Assembly (NCBI GenBank): GCA_964406735.1
Contig: CAYOSU010000002.1
Location: 68,801-132,800 of the forward strand
Source of the DNA: CAYOSU01 sp964406735
GTDB lineage: Bacteria > Bacillota > Clostridia > Christensenellales > CAMQZB01
DNA: 64,000 nt
Direction: 5' to 3'
Shown: in pieces, positions 1 to 8,172 of the stretch
How positions within the stretch are numbered: position 1 is the stretch's first letter
How the letters are laid out: each line of letters opens with the position of its first letter
Notes under the pieces: model-generated
Database searches by the model: none
Told to the model about the DNA's origin: nothing
What the model saw: only the letters and a program-made list of their open reading frames with translations
Made by a program: the position numbers and the translations under genes

Positions 1-490
1 AGCCTTCTGTCACTCTGCCGTCAACGGGGATCTTTTCGCCTTTTTTGACGATTATTTCGTCCCCTATCATCAAGTCCTCGGGGGCGCAGTCTATCTCCTT
101 GCCGTCAACCAATTTGCACGCTTTGTCGGGGCGTATGTCCATAAGGCTTGCGATAGACTTCCTTGACTTGCCGACGGCGTAGCTTTGGAAATATTCGCCC
201 ACCTGATAGAACAGCATGACGGCGCAGGACTCTGCGTACTCGCCGACCGCAAACGCACCGACGGATGCTACGAGCATCAGAAAATTCTCGTCGAATATCT
301 CGCCGCGGCGGATGTTCCTGAAGGCTTTGACTATTACCTCTATACCGACTATAAGATACGCCGCAAGGTACAGTGCGATGATGAGTATGAGCTTTACCGT
401 TTCATTCGGAATTGGTATCAGCTTTTCCGTTATAAGGGCGACTGCAAATACAGCCGCCGAAATAATTATCTTTTTGAGTTCCTTGGTCAT
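1..490 (-). CDS. P1B-type heavy-metal translocating ATPase, N-terminal part (partial)
   Basis: Only the first ~163 codons are in the window; the gene runs off the left edge. The visible protein has two or three hydrophobic segments in residues 5-55, then the conserved pair of helices with GEIFDENFLM and CAVMLFYQVGEYFQ, then the start of the actuator domain with VGDEIIVKKGEKIPVDG-like sequence (here IGDEIIVKKGEKIPVDGRV). This is the CadA/ZntA layout of Zn/Cd/Pb exporters. The phosphorylation site and the CPC metal site lie outside the window, so the metal is not settled. The start is ATG at 490 with AAGGGA upstream. There is no N-terminal HMA domain: it is encoded as a separate small protein just upstream. 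Confidence 0.9.
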   Translation of the reverse strand, partial: MTKELKKIIISAAVFAVALITEKLIPIPNETVKLILIIALYLAAYLIVGIEVIVKAFRNIRRGEIFDENFLMLVASVGAFAVGEYAESCAVMLFYQVGEYFQSYAVGKSRKSIASLMDIRPDKACKLVDGKEIDCAPEDLMIGDEIIVKKGEKIPVDGRVTEG

Positions 491-523
491 AAATATTCCC
501 TTTTTGCCGTTAAGGCAATTTTC

Positions 524-745
524 TTAAAGACCTATTATTGTGCAGTCGGGCTCTACCCTCTTTGCTTCCGAAACGAGCTTCTCTTTTATCGTTTCCCACT
601 TCGTTTCGTCGAAATCTATCGACATTCTCTGTGCGACGAAGTTGAGACTTACCTCGTTTACGCCGTCTATCTTTGCGATATTAGCCTCTATCTTGCTTGC
701 GCATACGGGGCAGTCGATGTCTTTTATTCTTAAAGTTTTTCTCAT
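524..745 (-). CDS. Free-standing heavy-metal-associated (HMA) domain protein, CopZ-like
   Basis: This 73-residue protein is a single ferredoxin-like HMA fold. The metal-binding loop is DCPVCASK at residues 10-17 (Cys11 and Cys14 as a CxxC pair). The start at 745 is chosen because GGAGG lies 8 nt upstream. It sits 4 nt after the arsR-type gene and 33 nt before the ATPase, so all three are probably co-transcribed. It likely hands a soft metal ion to the ATPase, standing in for the N-terminal HMA domain that this ATPase lacks. That role is inferred from context. Confidence 0.88.
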   Translation of the reverse strand: MRKTLRIKDIDCPVCASKIEANIAKIDGVNEVSLNFVAQRMSIDFDETKWETIKEKLVSEAKRVEPDCTIIGL

Positions 746-749
746 TGTT

Positions 750-1130
750 TTATTCCTCCACGTGTTCAAGTGCTAACTTGTATATTTTGATTATGTGATC
801 GTCTGCAAGGGAGTAAAACAGTTCCTTGCCCTCGCGGCGATATTTGACTAACTTACTCGTCCTGAGTACCCTGAGCTGGTGGGATACGGCGGACTTTGTC
901 ATATTGAGAAGCTTGGCTATGTCGCAAACGCAAAGCTCTGCCGAAAACAGCGCAGATATTATCCTCGTTCGGGTGCTATCGCCGAATACCTTGAATAGCT
1001 CGGCAACGTCGTAAAGCGCATCCTCCGACGGCATTCCGTCTATTGCTTTGCCGACAGCCTCTCCGTGCACGTGCTCGCACTCGCATTCGTACGCTTCATC
1101 CTGAAGTATCATTTCGTCCGTATCGGTCAT
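750..1130 (-). CDS. ArsR/SmtB-family metal-sensing repressor (CadC/SmtB-like)
   Basis: This 126-residue winged-helix protein has the typical core: a VFGDSTRTRIISAL start helix, the metal-site motif ELCVCDIA and the recognition helix MTKSAVSHQLRVLR. The N-terminal CECEHVH cluster together with the CVC motif resembles the alpha3N site of CadC, which senses Cd, Pb or Zn. The ATG at 1130 is preferred over an upstream start because GGAGAG precedes it. It is the first gene of the metal-efflux operon and its probable operator lies between promoter and gene, so autoregulation is likely. The exact metal cannot be assigned. Confidence 0.9.
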   Translation of the reverse strand: MTDTDEMILQDEAYECECEHVHGEAVGKAIDGMPSEDALYDVAELFKVFGDSTRTRIISALFSAELCVCDIAKLLNMTKSAVSHQLRVLRTSKLVKYRREGKELFYSLADDHIIKIYKLALEHVEE

Positions 1131-1158
1131 ATCTCTCTCCTTTTGTTTTTTGCAAACA

Positions 1159-1212
1159 GTTGAATAATTGTTCAACCGTTTTTAGTATACGCATTATTAT
1201 ACCCTTTGTCAA
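1159..1212 (-). promoter_or_regulatory. Promoter and ArsR-type operator of the metal-efflux operon
   Basis: On the minus strand TTGACA (1207-1212), a 17-bp spacer and TATACT (1184-1189) form a near-consensus sigma-A promoter. Directly downstream, GTTGAATAATTGTTCAAC (1159-1176) is an inverted repeat with one mismatched pair and resembles known CadC/SmtB operators. It covers the predicted transcription start, so bound repressor would block initiation. Confidence 0.85.
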
Positions 1213-1340
1213 CGGTTTTCAGGCTAAAAATTAAAAAAATCCGAAAAAAGTTCAAGGTCGTTTTAAGAATACATGCGTTATCGTCTGCAAAACGCAAGTA
1301 AAAATGTAGTTGCAAAATATAAAGAATTTTTTAGAACGAT

Positions 1341-1368
1341 AAAAGGAGCAACCGAAATTGCTCCTTTT
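1341..1368 (-). terminator. Intrinsic terminator of the sugar operon
   Basis: An 11-bp perfect stem (AAAAGGAGCAA with TTGCTCCTTTT) around a 6-nt loop lies about 50 nt after the transporter ATPase stop codon. The T-run is mostly inside the stem, so termination strength is uncertain and it could act in both directions. Confidence 0.65.
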
Positions 1369-1420
1369 ACCTTGAAGATCGGAAATCTTCTTACTACTAT
1401 TATAACTTAAGTAGACTGCA

Positions 1421-2620
1421 TTATTCGTTGCATACCTTTTCAAGGGACTTTTCAGTAGCCTTGTCGAAGATATGGATGTGGTTTACGTCGATGCCGAGGA
1501 CTATTTCATTGCCGTCTATTCTCGTTCTCGAGTCTACCTTTGCGATTATCTTGGTCTTGCTGTTCTCGTCTACGACGCCCGTTTCTGCCGTTAAGTCGAG
1601 GTTTGCGTAAATAAGCGTCTCGCTACCGAGCTCTTCTTTGACCTCTATCTTCGCAGTTACTCTGTCTTCGCAGGTGTCGAGGAATATCTTTTCGGTATGG
1701 AAGTCCTCGGGACGTATTCCAAGAATTATCTCCTTGCCGTCCTCAAAGTCTATAAGCTCTTCAACTTTGCCCTTGGGAAGGCGGAGCTTCTGGCCGTTTG
1801 CATACTCAACGTCGCCGTTCTTCATAAGCTTGCCCTCAAAGAAGTTCATCTGAGGAGTTCCTATGAAGCCGCCTACGAACTTGTTTGCAGGATGGTCATA
1901 TAAGTACTGCGGTGCGCCTATCTGCTGAATAAATCCGTCTTTCATGACGACTATTCTTGTACCCATCGTCATAGCCTCTACCTGATCGTGGGTTACGTAT
2001 ATAAACGTCGTCTGAAGTTTGTGGTGGAGCTTTGTTATCTCCGTTCTCATTGCAGCACGAAGCTTTGCATCGAGGTTTGACAAAGGCTCGTCGAGCAAGA
2101 ATACCTTGGGGTTACGAACGAGTGCTCTTCCTAACGCAACACGCTGTCTTTGTCCGCCCGACAACGCTTTTGGCTTTCTGTTGAGGTACTGCTCGATGTC
2201 GAGCATCTTTGCGGCTTCCTTAACACGCTTATCTATCTCTGCTTTGTCCATTTTACGGAGCTTCAAAGCAAACGCCATGTTCTCGTAAACGGACATATGT
2301 GGGTACAATGCGTAGTTCTGGAATACCATTGCGATGTCTCTATCCTTGGATTCGATATCGTTCATCAGCTTGCCGTCGATATACAGCTCACCCTTTGTGA
2401 TGTCTTCAAGACCCGCTATCATTCGAAGAGTCGTGGACTTTCCGCATCCAGACGGACCAACGAAGACTATAAACTCTTTGTCCTCGATGTCCATCGTGAA
2501 GTCGGAAACGGCGGGCTTCGAGACTACCTCCCTGCCCTCTTTTTTCTCTGCACGTTTTTCTTTTGCGGTCATCGTATTGTCGTAGACCTTGTAGATGTGA
2601 CGTAAACTTAAATCAGACAT
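1421..2620 (-). CDS. Sugar ABC transporter ATP-binding protein (MsmK/UgpC type)
   Basis: This cytoplasmic ATPase energises the sugar importer of this operon. Visible motifs in the 399-residue protein are Walker A GPSGCGKST (about 55-63), Q-loop FQNYALYP, signature LSGGQRQR (about 153), Walker B VFLLDEP, the H-loop YVTHDQ and a C-terminal TOBE-like domain with GIRPEDF. The ATG at 2620 is chosen because AAGGAG precedes it by 8 nt; a GTG three codons upstream has no such site. Residues ~16-36 form a charged insertion between the first two strands that MsmK-like proteins normally lack. It is the last gene of the operon. MsmK-type ATPases can serve several importers, so it need not be specific to this one. 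Confidence 0.93.
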   Translation of the reverse strand: MSDLSLRHIYKVYDNTMTAKEKRAEKKEGREVVSKPAVSDFTMDIEDKEFIVFVGPSGCGKSTTLRMIAGLEDITKGELYIDGKLMNDIESKDRDIAMVFQNYALYPHMSVYENMAFALKLRKMDKAEIDKRVKEAAKMLDIEQYLNRKPKALSGGQRQRVALGRALVRNPKVFLLDEPLSNLDAKLRAAMRTEITKLHHKLQTTFIYVTHDQVEAMTMGTRIVVMKDGFIQQIGAPQYLYDHPANKFVGGFIGTPQMNFFEGKLMKNGDVEYANGQKLRLPKGKVEELIDFEDGKEIILGIRPEDFHTEKIFLDTCEDRVTAKIEVKEELGSETLIYANLDLTAETGVVDENSKTKIIAKVDSRTRIDGNEIVLGIDVNHIHIFDKATEKSLEKVCNE

Positions 2621-2632
2621 ATTTTTCACTCC

Positions 2633-3976
2633 TTATTTCGCTTCGATAACTTCTACGCCGATAAGCTTTGCATACGCTTTGAGCTCGTTGACGTAATCTC
2701 CCCAGACCAGTGCGTAGTGGTGAGGTATACCTTTTTCGATAATATTATATATGACGTCCCTGACGGGAGCTTCAAGCCTAACATTTATCATTGCACCCGG
2801 CGTATACATCTTTGACGGAACGCCGACGCCCTTTCCGACAAACAGAACGTATCTGCCGTCTATATCGCAGAACCTTGCAAACGTTATATCGCCGCCTTTT
2901 AAGATGGCTCTTATCGCCGTGCCCTGTCCTGCAAGCGGATGGTTGGCTATCTCGGGCGTGCAACACTCGTCTATAAGGGACGGAGCGGCGTTGCCGCAGT
3001 GCCAGAACGTTGCGTAGTTCTCTTCTTCGTTGATGTTGATAAGGTCAGTGATAAAACCTGCCTTGCCGCTCAATATATTCTCTGCTGCATACGCTAATCC
3101 TGCGTCTACGTCGCCCTCGCAGATGAGGTGTACTCCCTCGTCGGCAAGTCTGCCTATTACTGCGCACGGGGTCGTATGAAGGTTACCCATTTCAGGCCAG
3201 CACTTTAACGCCGCATAGTCGTAGCCTTGCTCGGCAAATACCTCACGGACAGCCTTGCAAAGTCTTGCATGGTTTTCTAAATGTCCCTCGGGAAGGTTCT
3301 TTGAAACGGGGATGGTTATCTTCGCTATCTCCTCTTCAACCTCTTCGTCGGTATATCCCGCCATCTTATCGAAGACTACCTTTAAGTCGGTCTCTTCCAT
3401 TTTTACGCCGAACGTGCGCCTTATGAGTCCCTCGTTGAACGCTGAGTTATAGAATGCAGTGGGGCGATAGCCCAAAAGACCGAACGTTACGCCGGACATC
3501 GCTTTTTTGAGCTGATAAGCCGCCAAAATGCCGTCAAGATCGCTCTTTGCACGGGGTTCGTCCTCGTTGCCAAGCACGAAGTGGGTAGTTCCGCCGAGGC
3601 GTTTTACCGACGCAGAGTTCATCGTCGCCGCTACGAGTGCGTTGGCAAGAAGTCTTCCGCCGTTAAGTTCGGGCTCTCTCAACGACCAAAATATTATAGG
3701 CGTTCTGAGCGCGTCGTAAAGTCCGCAAGCGTAATCGTCGCCCGAGAACGCTCCGTACATCAACAGCACGACGTCTACGCCGAACGACTTGAAGTCGTCG
3801 ATCGCAGCCTGCAACGAGGCTTTATCCTCTGCTATGCTCTTCGGGAAGCAAAAATCGTATTGCGGATACTCTCCCTTGAGATATTCCTCGTATTTTGCCT
3901 TTCTTTCCCTTGGAAGTTCTCTCGGCCATCTGCCAGAAACGGTGGTTATGAAGCCGATCCTTAGTTTTTCTTTCAT
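2633..3976 (-). CDS. L-fucose/L-arabinose isomerase family protein
   Basis: A 447-residue member of the FucI/AraA-like ketol isomerase group, which interconverts aldoses and ketoses at a divalent metal. The C-terminal half has the family pattern CEGDVDAGLAYA followed by a NINEEENYATFWHCG segment that contributes metal ligands. The N-terminal half is a divergent Rossmann-like region. The start overlaps the sulfatase stop by 4 nt (ATGA), indicating translational coupling. In the operon it probably isomerises the sugar released by the sulfatase. The true substrate (fucose, arabinose or another aldose) cannot be read from sequence. Confidence 0.82.
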   Translation of the reverse strand: MKEKLRIGFITTVSGRWPRELPRERKAKYEEYLKGEYPQYDFCFPKSIAEDKASLQAAIDDFKSFGVDVVLLMYGAFSGDDYACGLYDALRTPIIFWSLREPELNGGRLLANALVAATMNSASVKRLGGTTHFVLGNEDEPRAKSDLDGILAAYQLKKAMSGVTFGLLGYRPTAFYNSAFNEGLIRRTFGVKMEETDLKVVFDKMAGYTDEEVEEEIAKITIPVSKNLPEGHLENHARLCKAVREVFAEQGYDYAALKCWPEMGNLHTTPCAVIGRLADEGVHLICEGDVDAGLAYAAENILSGKAGFITDLININEEENYATFWHCGNAAPSLIDECCTPEIANHPLAGQGTAIRAILKGGDITFARFCDIDGRYVLFVGKGVGVPSKMYTPGAMINVRLEAPVRDVIYNIIEKGIPHHYALVWGDYVNELKAYAKLIGVEVIEAK

Positions 3977-5436
3977 CTTTCTTTCCTCTTTAGGTCGTAA
4001 TACATTTCTATGTCTTGTTTATACACCGCTTTGCCGTCAACTCTATTTGCTTTTGACGTTTGCCCTGCACCCAGCGGATATTGATACCTGCCGTCGTTTT
4101 CAACGCTCGAGTACTCGTCAAAGCCGTTTAACAGCTTGTCGGACATATTTTTTATTATCTCGCTATACTTCGTATCCCCAATAAGGTTTGTTTCCTCGTA
4201 AGGGTCTTTTTCAAGGTCGTAAAACGCATCCGTATAGCCGAGATAGTTTTTTATCAGCTTATAGCGGCTACTTCTTATCATCCTAACTGCGCCGTATTCG
4301 GAAAATACCGAGACGTATTCCCTTTCAAAGCGTTCGCCGTTAAGCGTTTTCGCAAAGGACTTTCCCGTCTGATTATCTGCATTGCCTTTTACGCCGCAAA
4401 GCTCCAATATCGTCGGGAAGAGGTCTACATGAGAGACCATATCCTTGACAGTGCGCTTTTTTATGCCGCCACCGCTTATTATCAGCGGAACTTTTACCGA
4501 TTCCTCGTAAAAATTCTGCGGATAAGTGCCGTTGCCTTTCCCCCATACGCCGTGCTGACCGACGTTCATTCCGTTGTCGCCCGTGAAAATTATCACAGTG
4601 TCGTCGTATAGGTCAAGCTCTTTCAGTTTTTCAATTATCCGTCCAAGCGCCCTGTCCATCGCCGTTATCGCCGTGAAATAGCCTCGTATAAGCGTCTTGC
4701 GCCTTTCTTTGCTATCGCCGATAAAGGGCGTTTTTACCTGGTCTTTGTGGACGGGTGCGTATCGCACGCTTTCAAAATCGTTCCCCTCGTACATACCCCA
4801 AACGTCCTCGGGGTGCTCCTCTTTTGCCCAAGGCGTGTGAGGAGCGGTGAAGTGAACGCCGAGATAGAAGGGTTTTTCCGTACGCTTATTCTCCAAAAAA
4901 TCTATCGCATTATCTGCAATGACGTCGGTTACGTAGCGAGTATTTGCAGTTACTTTGCCCATATAGTAGGTGTCGTAGCTTTTGTAGCTGCAACCGCCCC
5001 GCAGTAGCACGTTCCAGTAAGTATAGCCCTTACGCTTTTTGAAGGTATCGCCTAAGTGGTATTTGCCCGAAAGCGCAATATCGTAGCCGTTCTCCGCTAA
5101 GACGTCGGTATAAGTCGTTATGCCGTCGAGGTAATCGATTGCGACGGTCTCGTTGCTTTTTATCGGCGGTCTTTGCGCAGAAAAGGCGGGAAGTGAGTCT
5201 ATATTTACGTTGCCGGAAATTATCCAGTCGTGAACGCCGTGATATGACGGCATCGTGCCTGTCAATATCGACGCTCTTGCAGGAGAGCAGACGGGGCTTG
5301 CGCAAAAGCAGTTGTCGTATACGACACCGTCTTCGCACAGCTTGTCTAAGTTGGGCGTTATTACGTCGGGACACTTCCTGTGAATGGCAAAGTACGATTG
5401 GTCGTCAGTCAGTACGAAAAGAACGTTCTTTTTCAT
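3973..5436 (-). CDS. Cys-type sulfatase (S1 family), cytoplasmic
   Basis: A 487-residue arylsulfatase-superfamily enzyme that hydrolyses sulfate esters or sulfamates. The N-terminus carries the metal-binding DDQ (11-13) and the maturation motif C50-S-P-A-R54, in which Cys50 must be oxidised to formylglycine; an anaerobe would use the radical SAM enzyme anSME, which is not in this window. The FTGDNGMNVGQHG region supplies further metal ligands. There is no signal peptide, so it should act in the cytoplasm on an imported sulfated mono- or oligosaccharide. It overlaps the aldolase stop and the isomerase start by 4 nt each. The substrate is unknown; resemblance is to N-sulfoglucosamine and choline sulfatases. 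Confidence 0.92.
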   Translation of the reverse strand: MKKNVLFVLTDDQSYFAIHRKCPDVITPNLDKLCEDGVVYDNCFCASPVCSPARASILTGTMPSYHGVHDWIISGNVNIDSLPAFSAQRPPIKSNETVAIDYLDGITTYTDVLAENGYDIALSGKYHLGDTFKKRKGYTYWNVLLRGGCSYKSYDTYYMGKVTANTRYVTDVIADNAIDFLENKRTEKPFYLGVHFTAPHTPWAKEEHPEDVWGMYEGNDFESVRYAPVHKDQVKTPFIGDSKERRKTLIRGYFTAITAMDRALGRIIEKLKELDLYDDTVIIFTGDNGMNVGQHGVWGKGNGTYPQNFYEESVKVPLIISGGGIKKRTVKDMVSHVDLFPTILELCGVKGNADNQTGKSFAKTLNGERFEREYVSVFSEYGAVRMIRSSRYKLIKNYLGYTDAFYDLEKDPYEETNLIGDTKYSEIIKNMSDKLLNGFDEYSSVENDGRYQYPLGAGQTSKANRVDGKAVYKQDIEMYYDLKRKER

Positions 5437-6284
5437 GCCTTGCCGTTCGATTCGGACAGCCTTATTATATCCCTTACGTCCTCTTTAAGTCTATCGGAGG
5501 CGTTCTGCATCGCTATGAAGCTCCTGCCGTTCTTCTCCTCCTCGATAGCCGCTTTGAGGTATTCCATGTAGGCAAAGCGTATCTGCGTGCCGAAATTTAT
5601 CTTCGAGATACCAAGCTTCAAGGACTTCTTTATGACGTCGTGGTCCATACCCGTACAGCCGTGCAAGACCAAGGGAATATCAGTGAACTTGGTAACCTCT
5701 TCGAGTATATCAAGTCTGATATTCGGCTTGTCGACGTAATAACCGTGTGCGTTGCCTATTCCTATCGCAAGGGAGTCGGGACGGCAAAGGTCCAAGAACT
5801 TTTTGACATCCTCTACCTTGACGGTATTCGTCGGCGTTTCGCCTGCCTTTATCTGGTCAAGTCTCAAAAGCTCGCCTACCTCTGCTTCAACGGGTACGCC
5901 GTATGCGTGAGCGTATTTTATTACCTCGTTGGTGTTCTTTGCGTTCTCCTCGATAGAGAGCATCGAGCCGTCGTACATGACCGACGTAAAGTCGAGGTCA
6001 ACGCACTTTTTGCAGATGTCTACGGAGTCGCCGTGATCGAGGTGGATAGCTACCGGTACGGATACCTTGGAAGCGCACCACTTGGCTACCTCGCAGAAAA
6101 AGTCGTGTCCTGCGTATGCGCCCGTTGAGATATAGTGAGCAAGAATTATAGGGCTCTTCTCTTCCTCAGCAGCAAGGCATATCGCACGGATTATATCGTA
6201 ATTTCCACCCTGTGTATTTATGGCAGGAACTGCATAGCCGCCTTTCCTTGCCTTTTTTAACATTTCCTTTGAATCTACTAACAT
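5433..6284 (-). CDS. Class II fructose/tagatose-bisphosphate aldolase family protein
   Basis: A 283-residue zinc-dependent aldolase that should cleave a ketose (bis)phosphate into dihydroxyacetone phosphate and an aldehyde. Zinc and catalytic positions are visible: HLDHGDS, VEAEVGEL, IGNAHGYY and PLVLHGCTG. It is closest in type to GatY/KbaY/FbaA, and the sequence does not separate tagatose from fructose bisphosphate. AAGGGA precedes the ATG, which lies 3 nt after the permease stop. The next gene overlaps by 4 nt. No sugar kinase is encoded in the operon, so the phosphorylation step must come from elsewhere. Confidence 0.9.
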   Translation of the reverse strand: MLVDSKEMLKKARKGGYAVPAINTQGGNYDIIRAICLAAEEEKSPIILAHYISTGAYAGHDFFCEVAKWCASKVSVPVAIHLDHGDSVDICKKCVDLDFTSVMYDGSMLSIEENAKNTNEVIKYAHAYGVPVEAEVGELLRLDQIKAGETPTNTVKVEDVKKFLDLCRPDSLAIGIGNAHGYYVDKPNIRLDILEEVTKFTDIPLVLHGCTGMDHDVIKKSLKLGISKINFGTQIRFAYMEYLKAAIEEEKNGRSFIAMQNASDRLKEDVRDIIRLSESNGKA

Positions 6285-6287
6285 ATC

Positions 6288-7133
6288 TTATCCCTTTACC
6301 GCACCTGCAGTCAATCCTTTTACCATGTACTTCTGGAAGAAGAAGAACACGAATACCATCGGTAACGTTCCGACGACGGAGATCGTATTTACCAAAGACC
6401 AGTCGTAAGAAAGCTCGCCTAAGTATCTGAGCGTAATTCCCGTCGAGAGCGTTCTCAACGCATCGTTCTGAATGAGGGTGGATGCGTAGAGGTAATCGTC
6501 CCAAGTCGTTAAGAAGGAGTAAATTCCTACTGCCAAAAGTCCGGGGACTACGAGGGGGATTACTACCTTGAAAAGGGTCGTTACCTTGCTTGCTCCGTCA
6601 ACGTGAGCCGCTTCCTCTATACCCTTTGGAACTGCGTCGAAGAAGGATGCCATAAGTATTATCGAGAAAGGCATCTGTCCTGCCGTTATCGAAAGGATAA
6701 GTCCGCCGAGCGTGTTCAGAAGTCCTACACCTCTCAAAAGCGAGTACAGCGAGATAAGTCTCGATACTACGGGGAACATCTGCGAGAATACTAAGAAAGC
6801 GATTACGTATTTGTTCCATTTGATCTTTATTCTCGAAAGGGCGTAGCCTGCAAATACCGCAATGATACATACGAGGAGTGCCGAAATTCCCGATACTATG
6901 AAGTTGTTTTTGTAGTATACGAAGAACTCGGGGTAGTTGGTGAACAGGTTCTTATATCCGTCGAACGTGAAATCCACAGGGAAGAACGTGGGCGGATTGA
7001 GATAGCTTTCCATATTGTGCTTAAAGGACGTTATAAGCATCCAATAAACGGGGAAAAGCAAGAAGAGCATCAACAGAATGAGGATAAAGTATTTAACTAT
7101 ATTTACGAGTATTCTTTTCGTTGTCGTTTTCAT
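6288..7133 (-). CDS. Carbohydrate ABC transporter permease (MalG type)
   Basis: A 281-residue inner-membrane permease with six predicted helices. The cytoplasmic EAA loop is visible as EEAAHVDGASKVTTLFKVVIP-like sequence around residues 180-200, where the ATPase docks. The N-terminus (VFPVYWMLITSFK) is typical of the CUT1 MalG/MsmG group, which imports di- and oligosaccharides. It lies 15 nt after its partner permease and shares the operon with the binding protein and ATPase. Confidence 0.94.
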   Translation of the reverse strand: MKTTTKRILVNIVKYFILILLMLFLLFPVYWMLITSFKHNMESYLNPPTFFPVDFTFDGYKNLFTNYPEFFVYYKNNFIVSGISALLVCIIAVFAGYALSRIKIKWNKYVIAFLVFSQMFPVVSRLISLYSLLRGVGLLNTLGGLILSITAGQMPFSIILMASFFDAVPKGIEEAAHVDGASKVTTLFKVVIPLVVPGLLAVGIYSFLTTWDDYLYASTLIQNDALRTLSTGITLRYLGELSYDWSLVNTISVVGTLPMVFVFFFFQKYMVKGLTAGAVKG

Positions 7134-7148
7134 ATTCTTTACCTCACT

Positions 7149-8084
7149 TTAAGAAACGTCTTCAGCTTTGAAAAGCTTGTTATAAAGCAATACCACTACT
7201 ATCATGATGAGCATCCAAATGGTAGTTACCGCAGCACCTGCGCCGAAGTCTCTTTCAATAAACGCCTTTTGGTAGGAAAGAACTGCCAACGTGGTCGTTG
7301 AGTTGTAAGGACCTCCCGAGGTCATCTGCCAGAACAGCGGGAACTGCTTGAAGTTATCTATTATGGACATCGAGACCGACGTCTTGATTATCGGCATCAT
7401 ATAGGGAATTGTTATCTTAACAAGTCTCGTTGCGCCGTTAGCTCCGTCGATCTTTGCAGCTTCCATTATATCGTCGGGAACGTTCTGAAGACCTGCAAGA
7501 AGGAGCAACGTCATCAACGGTATCTGCTTCCAAAGAGCTGCGACAGTTATACCTGCAAGCGCAGTCTCGGTGCTGTTAAGTATACCGAACTCCTTTACTC
7601 TGCCGTTCGTTATCAAATCTACAAAGTACCTCAATAAGCCGTATTGAGGCTGATATATCCAGATCCATACGAGTGCGGAAATAACCGTAGGAACTACCCA
7701 CGGCGTCATCATTATGCTTCGGAAAAATCTTGCGCCCTTGATGTTCGAGTTAAGTATAAGCGCAAGCGTCATTCCTATAACGAAGGAAAGTACTACCGTC
7801 GTTATTACGAATCTGAACGTTATAAGTACAGAATTACCCAATATACCTGCTTCGAGAAGGTCGGTGTAATTCTTGAAGTTATTCCATTTTGCAGGAATAC
7901 CCTTGACTATGTTTATTATCTTATAGTCCGTGAAGCTCTTTATTACCGAATCGATTATCGGAACGATGATAAACAGCGTTACGATAAACACCGCAGGTGC
8001 GATGAGTATCAGCCAGAATATCCTTTCCTTTAAGTTCTTCGACAACGGCTTCTTCAATTTTTTGTCGTTGATTACCTTTTCCAT
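7149..8084 (-). CDS. Carbohydrate ABC transporter permease (MalF type)
   Basis: A 311-residue permease that partners the MalG-type protein. A Lys-rich cytoplasmic N-terminus (about 25 residues) is followed by the first helix (FWLILIAPAVFIVTLFII). The EAA motif EAAKIDGANGATRLVKITIP lies near residue 215, and LARGE C-terminal helices include GAAVTTIWMLIMIVVVLL. The CUT1 architecture again points to an oligosaccharide or modified sugar. A stable hairpin separates it from the binding-protein gene upstream. Confidence 0.94.
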   Translation of the reverse strand: MEKVINDKKLKKPLSKNLKERIFWLILIAPAVFIVTLFIIVPIIDSVIKSFTDYKIINIVKGIPAKWNNFKNYTDLLEAGILGNSVLITFRFVITTVVLSFVIGMTLALILNSNIKGARFFRSIMMTPWVVPTVISALVWIWIYQPQYGLLRYFVDLITNGRVKEFGILNSTETALAGITVAALWKQIPLMTLLLLAGLQNVPDDIMEAAKIDGANGATRLVKITIPYMMPIIKTSVSMSIIDNFKQFPLFWQMTSGGPYNSTTTLAVLSYQKAFIERDFGAGAAVTTIWMLIMIVVVLLYNKLFKAEDVS

Positions 8085-8108
8085 TTCTAAATTGTTTTTT
8101 CGGCTTTA

Positions 8109-8132
8109 TTCGGGCGACTTACGCCGCCCGAA
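8109..8132 (-). terminator. Intercistronic hairpin between binding protein and permeases
   Basis: An 8-bp perfect stem (TTCGGGCG/CGCCCGAA) with an 8-nt loop follows the binding-protein gene and has no T-run after it. In many ABC operons such hairpins partly stop transcription or protect the 3' end of the binding-protein mRNA, giving more binding protein than permease. That role is inferred here. Confidence 0.6.
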
Positions 8133-8172
8133 CCGCCGATAAATGCTACTTTCTAATAAATATTAAGTAGGA

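Noticed and set aside
185..733. Long plus-strand open frame across the metal-efflux genes
   Set aside because: It is antisense to the ATPase and HMA genes, whose minus-strand products match known families.
1252..1443. Minus-strand frame between the sugar operon and arsR-type gene
   Set aside because: It covers a terminator hairpin, has no Shine-Dalgarno site and a low-complexity product.
5139..6128. 329-codon plus-strand frame opposite the aldolase and sulfatase
   Set aside because: Antisense to two clear enzymes; the product is Arg/Leu/Cys-rich as expected for a shadow frame.
2633..6284. Sulfoquinovose degradation (sulfoglycolysis) operon
   Set aside because: A sulfatase acts on sulfate esters and not on the C-S bond of sulfoquinovose. 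No transaldolase, sulfoquinovosidase or sulfolactaldehyde enzyme is present.
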